Origin: an uncultured Bartonella sp.
Lineage (GTDB): Bacteria > Pseudomonadota > Alphaproteobacteria > Rhizobiales > Rhizobiaceae
Direction: 5' to 3'
DNA length: 64,000 bases
Assembly (NCBI RefSeq): GCF_945277285.1
Contig: NZ_CALYPR010000002.1
Location: 133,214-197,213 of the forward strand
Within the stretch, counting starts at the first letter, position 1; every line of letters starts with the position of its first letter. Made by a program: the position numbers and the translations under genes. Under the pieces are notes generated by a model. The model was not told where the DNA came from. It searched no databases and saw nothing but the letters and a program-made list of their open reading frames with translations. Below, in pieces: positions 9,866 through 18,031 of the stretch.

Positions 9866-10702
9866 CTAGTTTGTGCGAGATTTTGACCGTTTTGTTTTGC
9901 CATCACTTTTGGTGCCTGAATTTTTACCGCTACTTTTAGCACTGGCATTTTTGCGGCGGACAGCCGGTTTTTTCGGTTTTTCCGCAAGATCCTTTTTAAT
10001 ACGGGCAGCAAGGCTTTTTTTGCCACGAGCGTTTTCAACAAGTTCTACAATTGGCGAGGATGCCCCTTCCTTAATGGCCGTTGTTGCGGCAAACTTTGCG
10101 GCCATATCCATGATTTCCTCACGCAACCCGTTCATCTCGGCTTTTTTTACCTTGTTTGCCCTTGCGGCTTCTTGCGAAATTTCCAGTTGCTCTTTCAAGC
10201 GGGCAACTTCTTTGTGCAGCTCCAGTAATTCGTTTTCGCGGGTTTTCTCGATCATGCGGGCATGCCGCTCTTCAATGACAAGATCGCGGATTTCATCTAC
10301 TGTTTTGCCTTCGTTTTTCTTAAAAGTCTCGACAACGCATTTTTCATTGTCGAGTTCTTCGCTTTTTTCGGATAACTGTTCGGCAAGGGCAGTGGCACGG
10401 TGTTCGGCGTCGCTTAGCCGGAAGAGCTGTTCTTTGACGTTGTCGAGTTCGCGTTTCTGATTATCGAATTTTTCGGCAAGACGCGCGAACTTTTCGTCAC
10501 GATCAACCAGTTCAACAGCGTGTCTGGCACGTAAAAAATCCCTGTCGGCTTCAATTTCTGTCAATGACAAAGGCACTTCTGAGGCCAGCACTTTGTGCGC
10601 AAGATAAAGCGCCCGCCGCCAGATTGCAGGGGCCAGAAGGATAAGAACGAGGGTCGTGGCGGCAACGCCAAGAATGAAAAACAGAACCGACTGGATTAGC
10701 AT
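9866..10702 (-). CDS. Conserved membrane-anchored coiled-coil protein of unknown function
   Basis: 278 residues. One N-terminal membrane segment (about 4-26, FFILGVAATTLVLILLAPAI) is followed by WRRALYLAHKVLASEVPLSLTEIEADRDFLRARHA, cited here in part: the WRRA...VPLSLTEIEAD...LRA pattern is, from memory, that of a hypothetical family common in Rhizobiales. Residues about 65-215 are strongly charged heptad-like coiled coil. The last 50 residues are Lys/Ser/Asn-rich (AARIKKDLAEKPKKPAVRR onwards), resembling a nucleic-acid or membrane-surface binding tail. It lies 31 bp downstream of eipA on the same strand, so it may be co-transcribed and belong to envelope maintenance. No enzymatic motif is visible. 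Confidence 0.8.
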   Translation of the reverse strand: MLIQSVLFFILGVAATTLVLILLAPAIWRRALYLAHKVLASEVPLSLTEIEADRDFLRARHAVELVDRDEKFARLAEKFDNQKRELDNVKEQLFRLSDAEHRATALAEQLSEKSEELDNEKCVVETFKKNEGKTVDEIRDLVIEERHARMIEKTRENELLELHKEVARLKEQLEISQEAARANKVKKAEMNGLREEIMDMAAKFAATTAIKEGASSPIVELVENARGKKSLAARIKKDLAEKPKKPAVRRKNASAKSSGKNSGTKSDGKTKRSKSRTN

Positions 10703-10733
10703 AAAAAGCCCCGGAAGATACCTGATAAAAGTT

Positions 10734-11327
10734 TTAGAATGGATTCCACGTTGCGGCCGGAGTCAATTTCAAATAACCGATATTGACCCCCAAACGTGCG
10801 CCAACGCCGGTTCTGACCGGTACCAAAAGGATATTCTGTTTTTTAAGCACATGGAAGCCCACGCCGGCAATAAAATAAGCTGATCCGGAAACTCCGGCAT
10901 AACGGCCCCAAAGGTTGTTGACGCTATCAAGCTCGTAAACCAGAATCATCAGGCGAGAACCTTGGCCGCCAATGTCCCAGCCGATTGTCGGGCCCTGCCA
11001 GAACACTTTGTGATCACCGACATTCTTGGTGTAAAGTGTGCCTTCGCCGTAAGTCAAACCGCCAATAATGGCACCGGAGCCTTCTTCACCGAGAATATAG
11101 CCATTTGGCAAACCGTATTTGGCAAATACTTTTTCAATCGCGGTTGCCATGCTGCCAGCCGCATCACCAAAAAACCGGTGGCCGGAATCAACAATTTCCT
11201 GCGCCGAATACCGCCCGCTCTGTTGCGAGGTCTGGGCTTGCAACGGCATTAATCCGATATTTGTAAACAACGCCAACGCAAAGAGAAAAACGACTTTACG
11301 CCACTGAATACGGATGGAACGGATCAT
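10734..11327 (-). CDS. eipA: EipA-type periplasmic envelope-integrity protein (DUF1134)
   Basis: 197 residues with a signal peptide (VVFLFALALFTNIGLMPLQA, cleavage near residue 32) and a DUF1134 domain containing GHRFFGDAAGSMATAIEKV, GEGSGAIIGGLTYGEGTL and FWQGPTIGWDIGGQGSR. In Brucella EipA is a small periplasmic protein needed for envelope integrity, and its gene lies beside chpT and ctrA and is CtrA-controlled; the same gene order is seen here. A good GAGGTG ribosome-binding site precedes the ATG. It is divergent from chpT across 289 bp. Confidence 0.93.
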   Translation of the reverse strand: MIRSIRIQWRKVVFLFALALFTNIGLMPLQAQTSQQSGRYSAQEIVDSGHRFFGDAAGSMATAIEKVFAKYGLPNGYILGEEGSGAIIGGLTYGEGTLYTKNVGDHKVFWQGPTIGWDIGGQGSRLMILVYELDSVNNLWGRYAGVSGSAYFIAGVGFHVLKKQNILLVPVRTGVGARLGVNIGYLKLTPAATWNPF

Positions 11328-11616
11328 AGTGTTTCACCTCTTTTTGTCACTCAATGGTTGGATCAATGCGCAAGCAGAGATCCGGTTTCATGTGATTCTA
11401 GCGGGTAAAGTTGTTTAAATTCTTAAATTTGGAAAAATTTGATTGCGGTTTTGCCAAAACAGACCGGATTTTTAAAACACCTTTAAAAAAAACAGAGCTG
11501 CTTTCTTCATTACGGGACATAACAAGGAAAAATTGTTTTTTGTTAAATGTCCATGGAATCTTAAGGGTTTTGTTTTAAAAAAAGCCAAAAAGCAATTTTT
11601 TGGAGTTTTGTCTAAT
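11328..11616. other. Divergent eipA/chpT promoter region
   Basis: AT-rich divergent control region. It contains T5A4 (11469-11477) and T4A8 (11572-11583) tracts. I found no exact TTAA-N7-TTAA CtrA box, although TTAA half-sites are frequent. Confidence 0.45.
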
Positions 11617-12246
11617 ATGCCATTAGCTGTCACATTAAGCCCGGCCGATCTTGCAGCTCTTTTATGCAGCAGAATTTGCCACGATCTTATCTCGCCGGTC
11701 GGCGCTATTAACAATGGTGTCGAACTTTATGACGAAGGCGATGCTCAGGAAGATGCAATCGAGCTTGTTCGCATGTCGGCCATCAACGCTTCATCAAAAT
11801 TGCAATTTGCCCGCATTGCCTTTGGTGCAGCCGGTTCCGCCGGCAGCGAGATTGATAGCGGTGACGCTGAAACAGTCGCCAAAAATTATATGGAAAATGA
11901 AAAGGGCAACCTTGACTGGAAGGCGGCGCGCCTGCTGCTGCCGAAGAATGAAGTCAAGCTTCTGCTCAATCTGGTATTGATTGCCAATCTTTCCATTCCG
12001 CGCGGCGGCGACATTGTTGTTGAAATCGGCGAGCAGGGGGGAAAACGCCTTTTCCAGCTGAAAGTCAGTGGCAAAATGTTGCGTGTGCCGCCAAAATTTC
12101 TCGAGCTCTATAATGGCATGGTTCCTGAAGAACCGATTGATGCCCATAGTGTGCAGTTCTATTATACGCTGCTTCTATCGGAAATGGCCAATTTGCCGAT
12201 TGCCATTCAAGTCCAACCGGAAATTATCACCATCACAGCCGGTTGA
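11617..12246 (+). CDS. chpT: Histidine phosphotransferase ChpT
   Basis: Phosphotransfer protein that carries phosphate from the hybrid kinase CckA to CtrA (and CpdR). The frame is open from 11533, but the start is placed at the ATG at 11617 (MPLAVTLSPADLAALLCSR), giving 209 residues, the length I recall for Brucella ChpT; the extra N-terminal residues are basic and not family-like. The phosphorylated histidine is His22 in RICHDLISPVGAINNG. The degenerate C-terminal ATPase-like domain covers about 100-205. It is transcribed towards ctrA, with the two genes tail to tail. Confidence 0.93.
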   Translation: MPLAVTLSPADLAALLCSRICHDLISPVGAINNGVELYDEGDAQEDAIELVRMSAINASSKLQFARIAFGAAGSAGSEIDSGDAETVAKNYMENEKGNLDWKAARLLLPKNEVKLLLNLVLIANLSIPRGGDIVVEIGEQGGKRLFQLKVSGKMLRVPPKFLELYNGMVPEEPIDAHSVQFYYTLLLSEMANLPIAIQVQPEIITITAG

Positions 12247-13023
12247 AAAACTTCGCCCGCAGATGGTGGTTTCTTTCTTTTTTCCGCCCCGCATTTTTTT
12301 GCGGGGTTGTGGTTTTTTGGCTCATCTCAGGGTGTTTTTTTAAAAAAAGGAAGTGGCGGCACGTTTTAGTGGCCAGAATTTCGCGACAAGCCTCTGAAAA
12401 GAAGATTTGTGAAGAAAATTTGATGAAATTTTGTAACGGCTAACAGCTTTTTTCCATATCTTTAAAAAAGCATTTCTAAAATTTCTGGCGTGATAAAAAC
12501 GTTAATTTTGTAATTAAAGTGGCGCACAAGCCTGACAAAATTCGCTTTATTCCTTTTTCAATAATTACCGGCTCGCCAATCAGAAAAACAATCGATTAAC
12601 AGGTTTTTGCAGCCGAAAATATTAGGTTTAAAAAATGCCGGTCAAGCACGGTCTTGACCCGCAACAACCGGGATTTTACGAGAAAAAAATATAAAGCAAA
12701 GCCTTGTGAAAAAAATCGGTTTGAAAAAAAATCATAGGGAAGAAAACAAATGCGGGAAAAAACGACAGATTACGAGATGAAGAATGCTTAACCAATCAGT
12801 TGAAGCAAAAGCGATTTTTTTAAAAAACAATAATAATCAGGAAAACAACGAATAAGGCTCAAGCTTGTAAAGCTCGAGCCTTGACTGGTCGAAATGTTAT
12901 AAAACTACGCGTTTTTGCAAAGGTCAACGCCTTTCCAACCGGTTATTGAAACCGGACTTTTTGAAGGCCCTCTGGTAAAATCCGCAGAGCCTTCCAGTTT
13001 TCAAATTGCGCGTTTTTGAAGGT
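12247..13023. other. Convergent chpT/ctrA spacer
   Basis: 777 bp without a supported gene. It holds T7A7 (12335-12348) and T7A6 (12815-12827) tracts, a long hairpin (12854-12882), and, just after ctrA on the minus strand, a second imperfect hairpin with GAAGGC/GCCTTC arms (about 12968-13000) that could end ctrA transcripts. Confidence 0.55.
12854..12882 (-). terminator. Probable terminator between ctrA and chpT
   Basis: Arms AAGGCTCAAGCT and AGCTCGAGCCTT pair at 11 of 12 positions around a 5-nt loop. The downstream side on the minus strand is only weakly T-rich, so efficiency is uncertain. Confidence 0.5.
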
Positions 13024-13725
13024 TCAAGCGGTTTCCCGCATTGGCTCTGCACTTGGCTCACGCAATACGTAGCCACGCCCCCAAACGGTTTCGATATAAT
13101 TGATACCGCCTGAAACCGCATCCAATTTCTTGCGCAATTTGCAGATGAACACATCAATAATTTTAAGTTCCGGTTCATCCATGCCACCATAAAGATGGTT
13201 CAAGAACATTTCCTTGGTCAAGGTTGTGCCTTTGCGCAGTGAAAGCAGTTCGAGCATCTGGTATTCTTTACCGGTTAAATGCACAGGATGTCCGGCAATT
13301 TCAACGGTCTTTGCATCAAGATTGACCACAAGATCACCGGTCGCAATCACCGACTGGGCATGCCCCTTTGAGCGGCGGACGATAGCATGAATACGGGCGA
13401 CCAGCTCATCCTTGTGGAAGGGTTTTGTCATATAGTCATCAGCACCGAAACCAAGGCCACGCACCTTGTCTTCAATGCCCCCCATGCCGGAAAGAATAAG
13501 AATAGGTGTTTTGACCTTGGAAAGGCGCAAGGTGCGCAAAACTTCATAACCCGACATATCGGGCAAATTGAGATCCAGCAAAATAATATCGTAATCATAG
13601 AGTTTGCCAAGATCTACCCCTTCCTCTCCGAGGTCGGTTGTATAGACATTAAAGCTTTCCGATTTGAGCATAAGCTCAATGCTTGTCGCTGTCGCGTGGT
13701 CATCTTCAATCAATAAAACGCGCAT
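13024..13725 (-). CDS. ctrA: Cell-cycle response regulator CtrA
   Basis: 233-residue OmpR-family master regulator that controls cell cycle, division and envelope genes in Alphaproteobacteria. The receiver domain (1-118) has the acidic pair E7-D8/D9, phospho-acceptor Asp51 in [15 protein letters not shown] and Lys near 103 (MTKPFH). The C-terminal winged helix (about 125-225) contains [32 protein letters not shown] (given here only to identify the block) and [11 protein letters not shown]. The C-terminal tail ends in MRETA with the AA/TA-type end that can serve ClpXP recognition. The upstream region carries CtrA half-sites and several GANTC methylation sites. Phosphorylated through ChpT, encoded next door. 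Confidence 0.98.
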   Translation of the reverse strand: MRVLLIEDDHATATSIELMLKSESFNVYTTDLGEEGVDLGKLYDYDIILLDLNLPDMSGYEVLRTLRLSKVKTPILILSGMGGIEDKVRGLGFGADDYMTKPFHKDELVARIHAIVRRSKGHAQSVIATGDLVVNLDAKTVEIAGHPVHLTGKEYQMLELLSLRKGTTLTKEMFLNHLYGGMDEPELKIIDVFICKLRKKLDAVSGGINYIETVWGRGYVLREPSAEPMRETA

Positions 13726-14311
13726 TTTCTTTTATCCCCTTTCCACTAGCCGAATCAGGCGTCATCGCGGTCAATGCAAACAATTGCACCATTCAGTGTG
13801 CAGTCGAATTTAAAAACACCATAAAATCAGGACATTAATTAAAATCGAGATTTTATTTCCGGCACCACTCAGAACATTTCGTTGCCTTGTTAACCAATTT
13901 GCACCCAAATGGTTAACAAAATATGATTCTTATTGGCAAGAGATTAATAAAATTTTGTCAAAAAAACCTTGTAGTCCGTTGATTCAAGGTGATAAAATCT
14001 AAACAAATATGCTTAATTTTTACTTTAAGAAAATGCTCTAACCGATTCTTCGGACTCACTGTTTTCGAGTTTTAAAATTGTCCGTTTGTTTACCGAGCTT
14101 TAAGGGACTTCCTCTATAGTGCTCAAAGACCGTAAACAAATGGTAAAAAATGCCTTTCTGCTTACCCTTGATGTTGAAGAGGGAACACAGGCATGTCGGT
14201 AAAAATTCTTATCTCTTGAAATAATAAAGAGATAAAACCATTCACGCGGTCATGTGTATGAGTATCAGGGTGCGAACGCGTATTGTTCGCAACAGTTAGG
14301 GAGTACAGCGT
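13726..14311. promoter_or_regulatory. Divergent ctrA / FliJ-like control region
   Basis: 586 bp between divergent genes. It contains an inverted pair of TTAACCA(T/A) CtrA-type half-sites (13887-13919) and five GANTC sites: 13752-13756, 13925-13929, 13981-13985, 14044-14048 and 14053-14057. GANTC is the CcrM methylation site, and in Caulobacter methylation state influences ctrA P1. No gene is seen in the interval. Confidence 0.7.
13887..13919. promoter_or_regulatory. Inverted CtrA-type half-sites
   Basis: Left arm TTGTTAACCAATTTG and right arm CAAATGGTTAACAA are near-perfect inverted copies around about 4 bp. The right arm, read on the minus strand, contains TTAACCAT, the half-site I recall from CtrA studies in Sinorhizobium and Brucella. 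It lies about 165-195 bp before the ctrA ATG, so autoregulation is likely. Confidence 0.6.
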
Positions 14312-14698
14312 ATGAAACCGCGTGAAAGTGTGGTTCGGTTGAAGATGTTTCAGGTACGCGAGAAGCGCCGCCAGATTTCTCAACTTGATATGATGATGGG
14401 TGAATTCGACCGTATGGCAAGCGAGCTGGAAACCCAGATCGTCAATGAAGAACGCAAAACAGGCATCACCGATGTCAACCATTTTGCCTATCCCACCTTT
14501 GCGCGAGCAGCCCGCCAACGACGCGAAAATCTTATCAATTCCATCCGTGATTTGCAGATTCAGAAAGCCTCGGGCGAAATGAAGCTGCATGAACTGGAAG
14601 CCGAATTGGAGCGTGCACAGGCTTTGGAAGAGCGTGACGGCAAAACACTTCCTGATGAAGAAGTTGTGTTTGTTCAAAGCCGTTCGATGATCGGTTGA
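14312..14698 (+). CDS. FliJ-like coiled-coil protein
   Basis: 128 residues, almost entirely charged alpha-helix (residues about 8-112) as in the flagellar-export chaperone FliJ: MKPRESVVRLKMFQVREKRR at the start, FARAARQRRENLINSIRDLQ in the middle. FliJ binds the FliI ATPase stalk and export gate. No FliI or other flagellar gene is in the window; this orphan copy beside ctrA and sciP recurs in Rhizobiales. It starts at the ATG at 14312 after TTAGGGAG and is divergent from ctrA, so it may be CtrA-controlled. A role outside the flagellum is possible. Confidence 0.8.
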   Translation: MKPRESVVRLKMFQVREKRRQISQLDMMMGEFDRMASELETQIVNEERKTGITDVNHFAYPTFARAARQRRENLINSIRDLQIQKASGEMKLHELEAELERAQALEERDGKTLPDEEVVFVQSRSMIG

Positions 14699-14901
14699 AG
14701 TCTCAACCGCGATAGGTTTTAACTTCCGATAGAACAATGATGGCCTACGGAAATTGTGGCAGCTTGAAAGCCTGCTGGCCGGCCAAGGGATAGATGTGCC
14801 GTTTTTTTGACTTTGAAACGTACAACACCTTGTCTTTCAAGCTGACACCCAATTTTTTAAAAAATACATTGAATTGTTAAATACTCATGACACATTTTAA
14901 G

Positions 14902-14926
14902 AAATGGCCGGTTTATCCGGCCATTT
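14902..14926 (+). terminator. Terminator after the FliJ-like gene
   Basis: Perfect 10-bp stem AAATGGCCGG / CCGGCCATTT with a TTTAT loop, about 200 bp after the stop. The T-run is short. Confidence 0.7.
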
Positions 14927-15515
14927 TCATTGTCGGATTTTTGCTGGTTGAGGGTGGGTGATGTTACCAATTACCGTTTCATCGTTCTCATTCCGGATTT
15001 TTATAGAGTTTGCTTTTTTCTGTTTTAAAAATTCTTTTGTTTGCCATGCGCCGTGTTTTTATAAAACGGGCTTCAAAGGCAAGTGCGCTTGAAAAAAACC
15101 GGCAGAAAACCGGCTAGATTTTTTAAAAAAGCTCTATCTGTCATTTTTCCTGAAGCATAGGCCAAGTATTTTAACAGATGGGGGAAAAGGGGGTAGGCTG
15201 CCAAAATTATCTTAACCGTTCAGGCAGGTTTCAGGCTTTCCACATTTTAAGAGCTGTTTTTTTAAATATTGTCGAACGTGCAATATGCTTATTTAAATCT
15301 TGCAATTTTGACATTTCACATCAGGCAGGCAATTTTAAACAGGAAGCAATTGCCAAGGATGCATCTTTGCCGAAAGAATAAAACGGTTTTTAAAAAAACG
15401 CAGAATAACAATGCAAGCGGCTGGCAAAATTCTATATGATGGAATTGTTTAAAGCCGGCTTTCTTCTCAATTATTTTAGCTTTGGGGAACTTTGAAAAAA
15501 TTATGGTGTTCATAT

Positions 15516-15556
15516 GAAACAACCGTTTCCCCTAACTTTAAAGAAACGGTTGTTTC
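15516..15556. repeat. Perfect 14-bp inverted repeat downstream of sciP
   Basis: GAAACAACCGTTTC and its exact reverse complement GAAACGGTTGTTTC are separated by 13 nt. Each arm also starts with GAAAC and ends with GTTTC, so GAAAC/GTTTC occurs four times. No T-run flanks either side, so it is not a textbook terminator; it could be a sciP 3' stabiliser or a regulator site. Confidence 0.75.
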
Positions 15557-15573
15557 AATAGTGTTTCATGGCT

Positions 15574-15587
15574 TTGATATGGATCAA
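15574..15587. promoter_or_regulatory. Perfect FNR/FixK-type box
   Basis: TTGATATGGATCAA matches TTGAT-N4-ATCAA at all ten fixed positions. It lies five bases beyond the sciP stop and I see no matching -10 on either side, so its target is unclear and a chance match is possible. Confidence 0.45.
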
Positions 15588-15592
15588 GTCGA

Positions 15593-15868
15593 TTAATGCC
15601 GGTATTGCTGGATCCGCGTGGTGCGCAATCCTGCAAGGCCGTGTTCATCAATAGAGCATTGCCAAGACAAAAATTCTTCCACCGTCAAGGTATAACGTTG
15701 GCAGGCTTCATCTAAACTCAGTAGCCCACCTCTGACGGCAGCAACTACTTCGGCTTTGCGACGGATGACCCAGCGCCTTGTATTGGTTGGCGGCAGGTCG
15801 GTGATCGTAAGCGGACTCCCATCTGGGCCAATAACGTATTTTACTCGTGTTCTTAACAATTCGGTCAT
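15593..15868 (-). CDS. sciP: CtrA inhibitory protein SciP (DUF1153)
   Basis: 91-residue helix-turn-helix protein that binds CtrA and DNA to silence CtrA-dependent promoters in Caulobacter. Conserved features: YVIGPDGSPLTITDLPP near the N-terminus, TRRWVIRRKAEVVAAV as the HTH entry helix, and SLDEACQRYTLTVEEFLSWQ. The length matches the family. It is divergent from mnmA and completes a cluster with chpT and ctrA, so most of the local CtrA control circuit sits within 5 kb. Confidence 0.95.
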   Translation of the reverse strand: MTELLRTRVKYVIGPDGSPLTITDLPPTNTRRWVIRRKAEVVAAVRGGLLSLDEACQRYTLTVEEFLSWQCSIDEHGLAGLRTTRIQQYRH

Positions 15869-16208
15869 TGTACTCTCTACTCTTATTCAAGGACCTGAGG
15901 CGACAATAACCGCTGAGCTTTAAAAAAGAGCTAAACCGGTGGCAACGAAACGTTAATAAATAAAACTGCCAAAAATTATATTTTTTAAAAAAAGAATATA
16001 TAGATCAATATGTTATAATAAAATTTCGGCGATCAAACAAACTTGATCAAAAAACACACCTTTATTTTTTTTTGTTTTTTTATAAACTGAAGCGGGCAAG
16101 GTCACGGGATTTGCTCGTGGGTTGTCTCTTTTTCGGTGCCACGGTTGTGTTGTGCCTTCAAAAACACAATATAAAATTTGAACCGTCAGTTAGGTAAAAG
16201 GTGAGTCT
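15869..16208. other. Divergent sciP/mnmA promoter region
   Basis: 340 bp, very AT-rich between about 15950 and 16090, with a T6A7 tract (15981-15993). No gene recognised. Confidence 0.5.
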
Positions 16209-17405
16209 ATGTCTCTCAACAGTCTTGATCTTCCCAAACGCCCTGAAGACACGCGTGTGGTTGTTGCCATGTCTGGCGGCGTAGATTCTTCAGTTGTTGC
16301 GGGATTATTGAAAAAAGAAGGCTATGACGTTGTCGGTGTCACCTTGCAACTTTATGACCATGGAGCAGCCACCCATCGGGTAGGGTCGTGTTGTGCCGGT
16401 CAGGATATCGAGGATGCTCGCCGTGTCTCCGAAACATTGGGAATTCCCCATTATGTGCTTGATTATGAAGCCCGTTTTCGTGAAGCTGTCATCAATCCTT
16501 TTGCTGAAAGCTATGCCCATGGTGAAACGCCGATCCCTTGTGTTGCCTGCAACCAGACGGTGAAGTTTGCGGATCTTCTTGCAACCGCGCAGAATTTGGG
16601 GGCCGATGCGTTGGCAACCGGCCACTATATCAGAAGCCGCCCCAATGGCGCCCACCGCGCTTTATACCGCCCTGTCGATGCCGATCGCGACCAGAGTTAT
16701 TTTCTTTTTGCCACCACGCAGGAACAGATCGACTATCTGCGGTTTCCGTTGGGCAATCTTTCCAAACCCCATGTGCGCGAAATCGCTGCCGAAATGGGGC
16801 TTTCTGTTGCCGGTAAACACGATAGTCAGGATATTTGTTTTGTGCCACAGGGGCGCTATTCGGATGTTATTGCAAAATTGCGGCCGGAAGCAGCAAACCC
16901 CGGTGAGATTGTCCATATTGACGGGCGTGTTCTTGGCCGCCATGGCGGTATTGTCAATTATACCATCGGCCAACGCCGTGGTATTGGCATTGCGACGGGA
17001 GAGGCTCTTTATGTTGTCTATCTCGATGCCGAAAATTCGCGCGTTATTGTTGGCCCGCGTGAAGCTCTCGAAACCCGCAAACTCTATTTGCGGGATGCCA
17101 ACTGGCTGGGCGACCATAATCTGGATGATTTTCCGCAAGACGGTGTTGAAGTTGCCGCCAAAGTGCGTTCAACACGCCCGCCACGGCCAGCCATTCTAAA
17201 ACGCCATAATGGCGAGTTTACAGTTGATCTTCTCGAAGGTGAGACCGGTGTTGCACCGGGGCAGGCCTGTGTGCTTTATGACAATGACAGCAATGATGCA
17301 CGTGTTTTGGGGGGCGGTTTTATCACCCATTCGGAGCGTGATGCACGCGCTGAAGCCATGTTGAAAAATTTGTTGCTCAAACTCGAAAAAGATGACGCTG
17401 CCTGA
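16209..17405 (+). CDS. mnmA: tRNA-specific 2-thiouridylase MnmA
   Basis: Cytosolic enzyme that uses ATP and persulfide sulfur to make s2U34 in tRNA-Lys, -Glu and -Gln. 398 residues. The PP-loop SGGVDSS is at 22-28. The two catalytic cysteines are in [11 protein letters not shown] and [12 protein letters not shown]. The central [10 protein letters not shown] motif and the C-terminal beta-barrel follow. The start at 16209 follows AAAAGGTGAG. It is monocistronic by position; the following DNA contains a possible partial copy of its 3' end. Confidence 0.97.
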   Translation: MSLNSLDLPKRPEDTRVVVAMSGGVDSSVVAGLLKKEGYDVVGVTLQLYDHGAATHRVGSCCAGQDIEDARRVSETLGIPHYVLDYEARFREAVINPFAESYAHGETPIPCVACNQTVKFADLLATAQNLGADALATGHYIRSRPNGAHRALYRPVDADRDQSYFLFATTQEQIDYLRFPLGNLSKPHVREIAAEMGLSVAGKHDSQDICFVPQGRYSDVIAKLRPEAANPGEIVHIDGRVLGRHGGIVNYTIGQRRGIGIATGEALYVVYLDAENSRVIVGPREALETRKLYLRDANWLGDHNLDDFPQDGVEVAAKVRSTRPPRPAILKRHNGEFTVDLLEGETGVAPGQACVLYDNDSNDARVLGGGFITHSERDARAEAMLKNLLLKLEKDDAA

Positions 17406-18031
17406 GTGGTGCACACCGGTTTATTCACGCCCGTTGCAGGATAGAAGTGGCTTGTTTTTTTAACAATGCCGACGACGATCTATTACTTGAGACCGTCTCG
17501 ACATATCTTGCAAGAGAGCTTCTTTATTCCCCACGATAGGGGACAGGTGGTAAAACCACGCTTAAAAATTCGTTACGCAAACTTGAAAAAGACTATTGTC
17601 AGGTGACAGGTGTTCTGGTTTGCTCGGAAAAACGCGTAGAAACCGGCGTTGATCAACACGATATGACATTTTGTGGTCAGCCTGTTTAAAAAGGTTTTTA
17701 CCCGCTCTAAAAATCAACAGGAAATGAAGTTGTATCGGCTTTTTTACGGATAGCCGGGTTTATGAGCCGGCAAGTTATGAAAGATTGCGACATCGTTTTA
17801 AAATCGGTGTTGGTGATTTTCCTGTTGCAGGTTTGTTTACTTGCCAAATGCGTTCTGTCAAAATCGTTTTGGTTGAACGGGGTGCTCACACCGGTTTTTT
17901 GCCTTCCGTTTTTAACCTTTGGAGGGACACTTTATTTTTGCGGGGGGTATTGTGGCCGATGGATAGACAGCCGGTGTTTGACAAGCGCTGAAAAGTACTG
18001 GAATCGCTCTCTTCGGGTATTTGCCCACTTG
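17406..18031. other. Spacer with possible gene remnants
   Basis: 626 bp between convergent genes. One plus-strand frame (about 17449-17688) reads NADDDLLLETVSTYLAREL, a TAG stop, then GTGGKTTLKNSLRKLEKDY and about 30 more residues, so it resembles a small P-loop protein with an internal stop. Bases 17557-17592 match the mnmA 3' end (17358-17393) at about 28 of 36 positions. A second frame (about 17746-17991) holds about 80 codons of plausible protein sequence without a start or recognised family. Confidence 0.4.
17449..17991 (+). pseudogene. Possible decayed P-loop gene
   Basis: GTGGKTTLKNSLRKL directly after an in-frame TAG looks like a Walker A helix, and the frame continues VTGVLVCSEKRVETGVDQHD before a TAA. 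Further on, a different frame reads SRVYEPASYERLRHRFKIG and FPVAGLFTCQMRSVKIVLVERG. A frameshifted and stop-interrupted NTPase gene, vaguely like the THEP1-type group, would explain this. I cannot exclude chance. Confidence 0.25.

Larger units (their letters stand above)
14699..15592. other. Long intergenic region between FliJ-like gene and sciP
   Basis: 894 bp without a supported gene. Contents: a terminator (14902-14926), T-tract/A-tract palindromes (14853-14864, 15023-15031, 15119-15130, 15387-15398), a perfect 14-bp inverted repeat (15516-15556) and a perfect FNR-type box (15574-15587). Confidence 0.6.

Noticed and set aside
13996-14033. TTAATTTTTACTTTAA as a classic CtrA box
   Set aside because: The spacer is eight rather than seven bases, so it does not fit TTAA-N7-TTAA; kept only as a weak possibility.
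14162-14737. 191-codon minus-strand frame
   Set aside because: Antisense to the FliJ-like gene, which has a ribosome-binding site and a coherent coiled-coil sequence.
17648-17663. TTGATCAAC as an FNR box
   Set aside because: Spacing and right half do not match TTGAT-N4-ATCAA.
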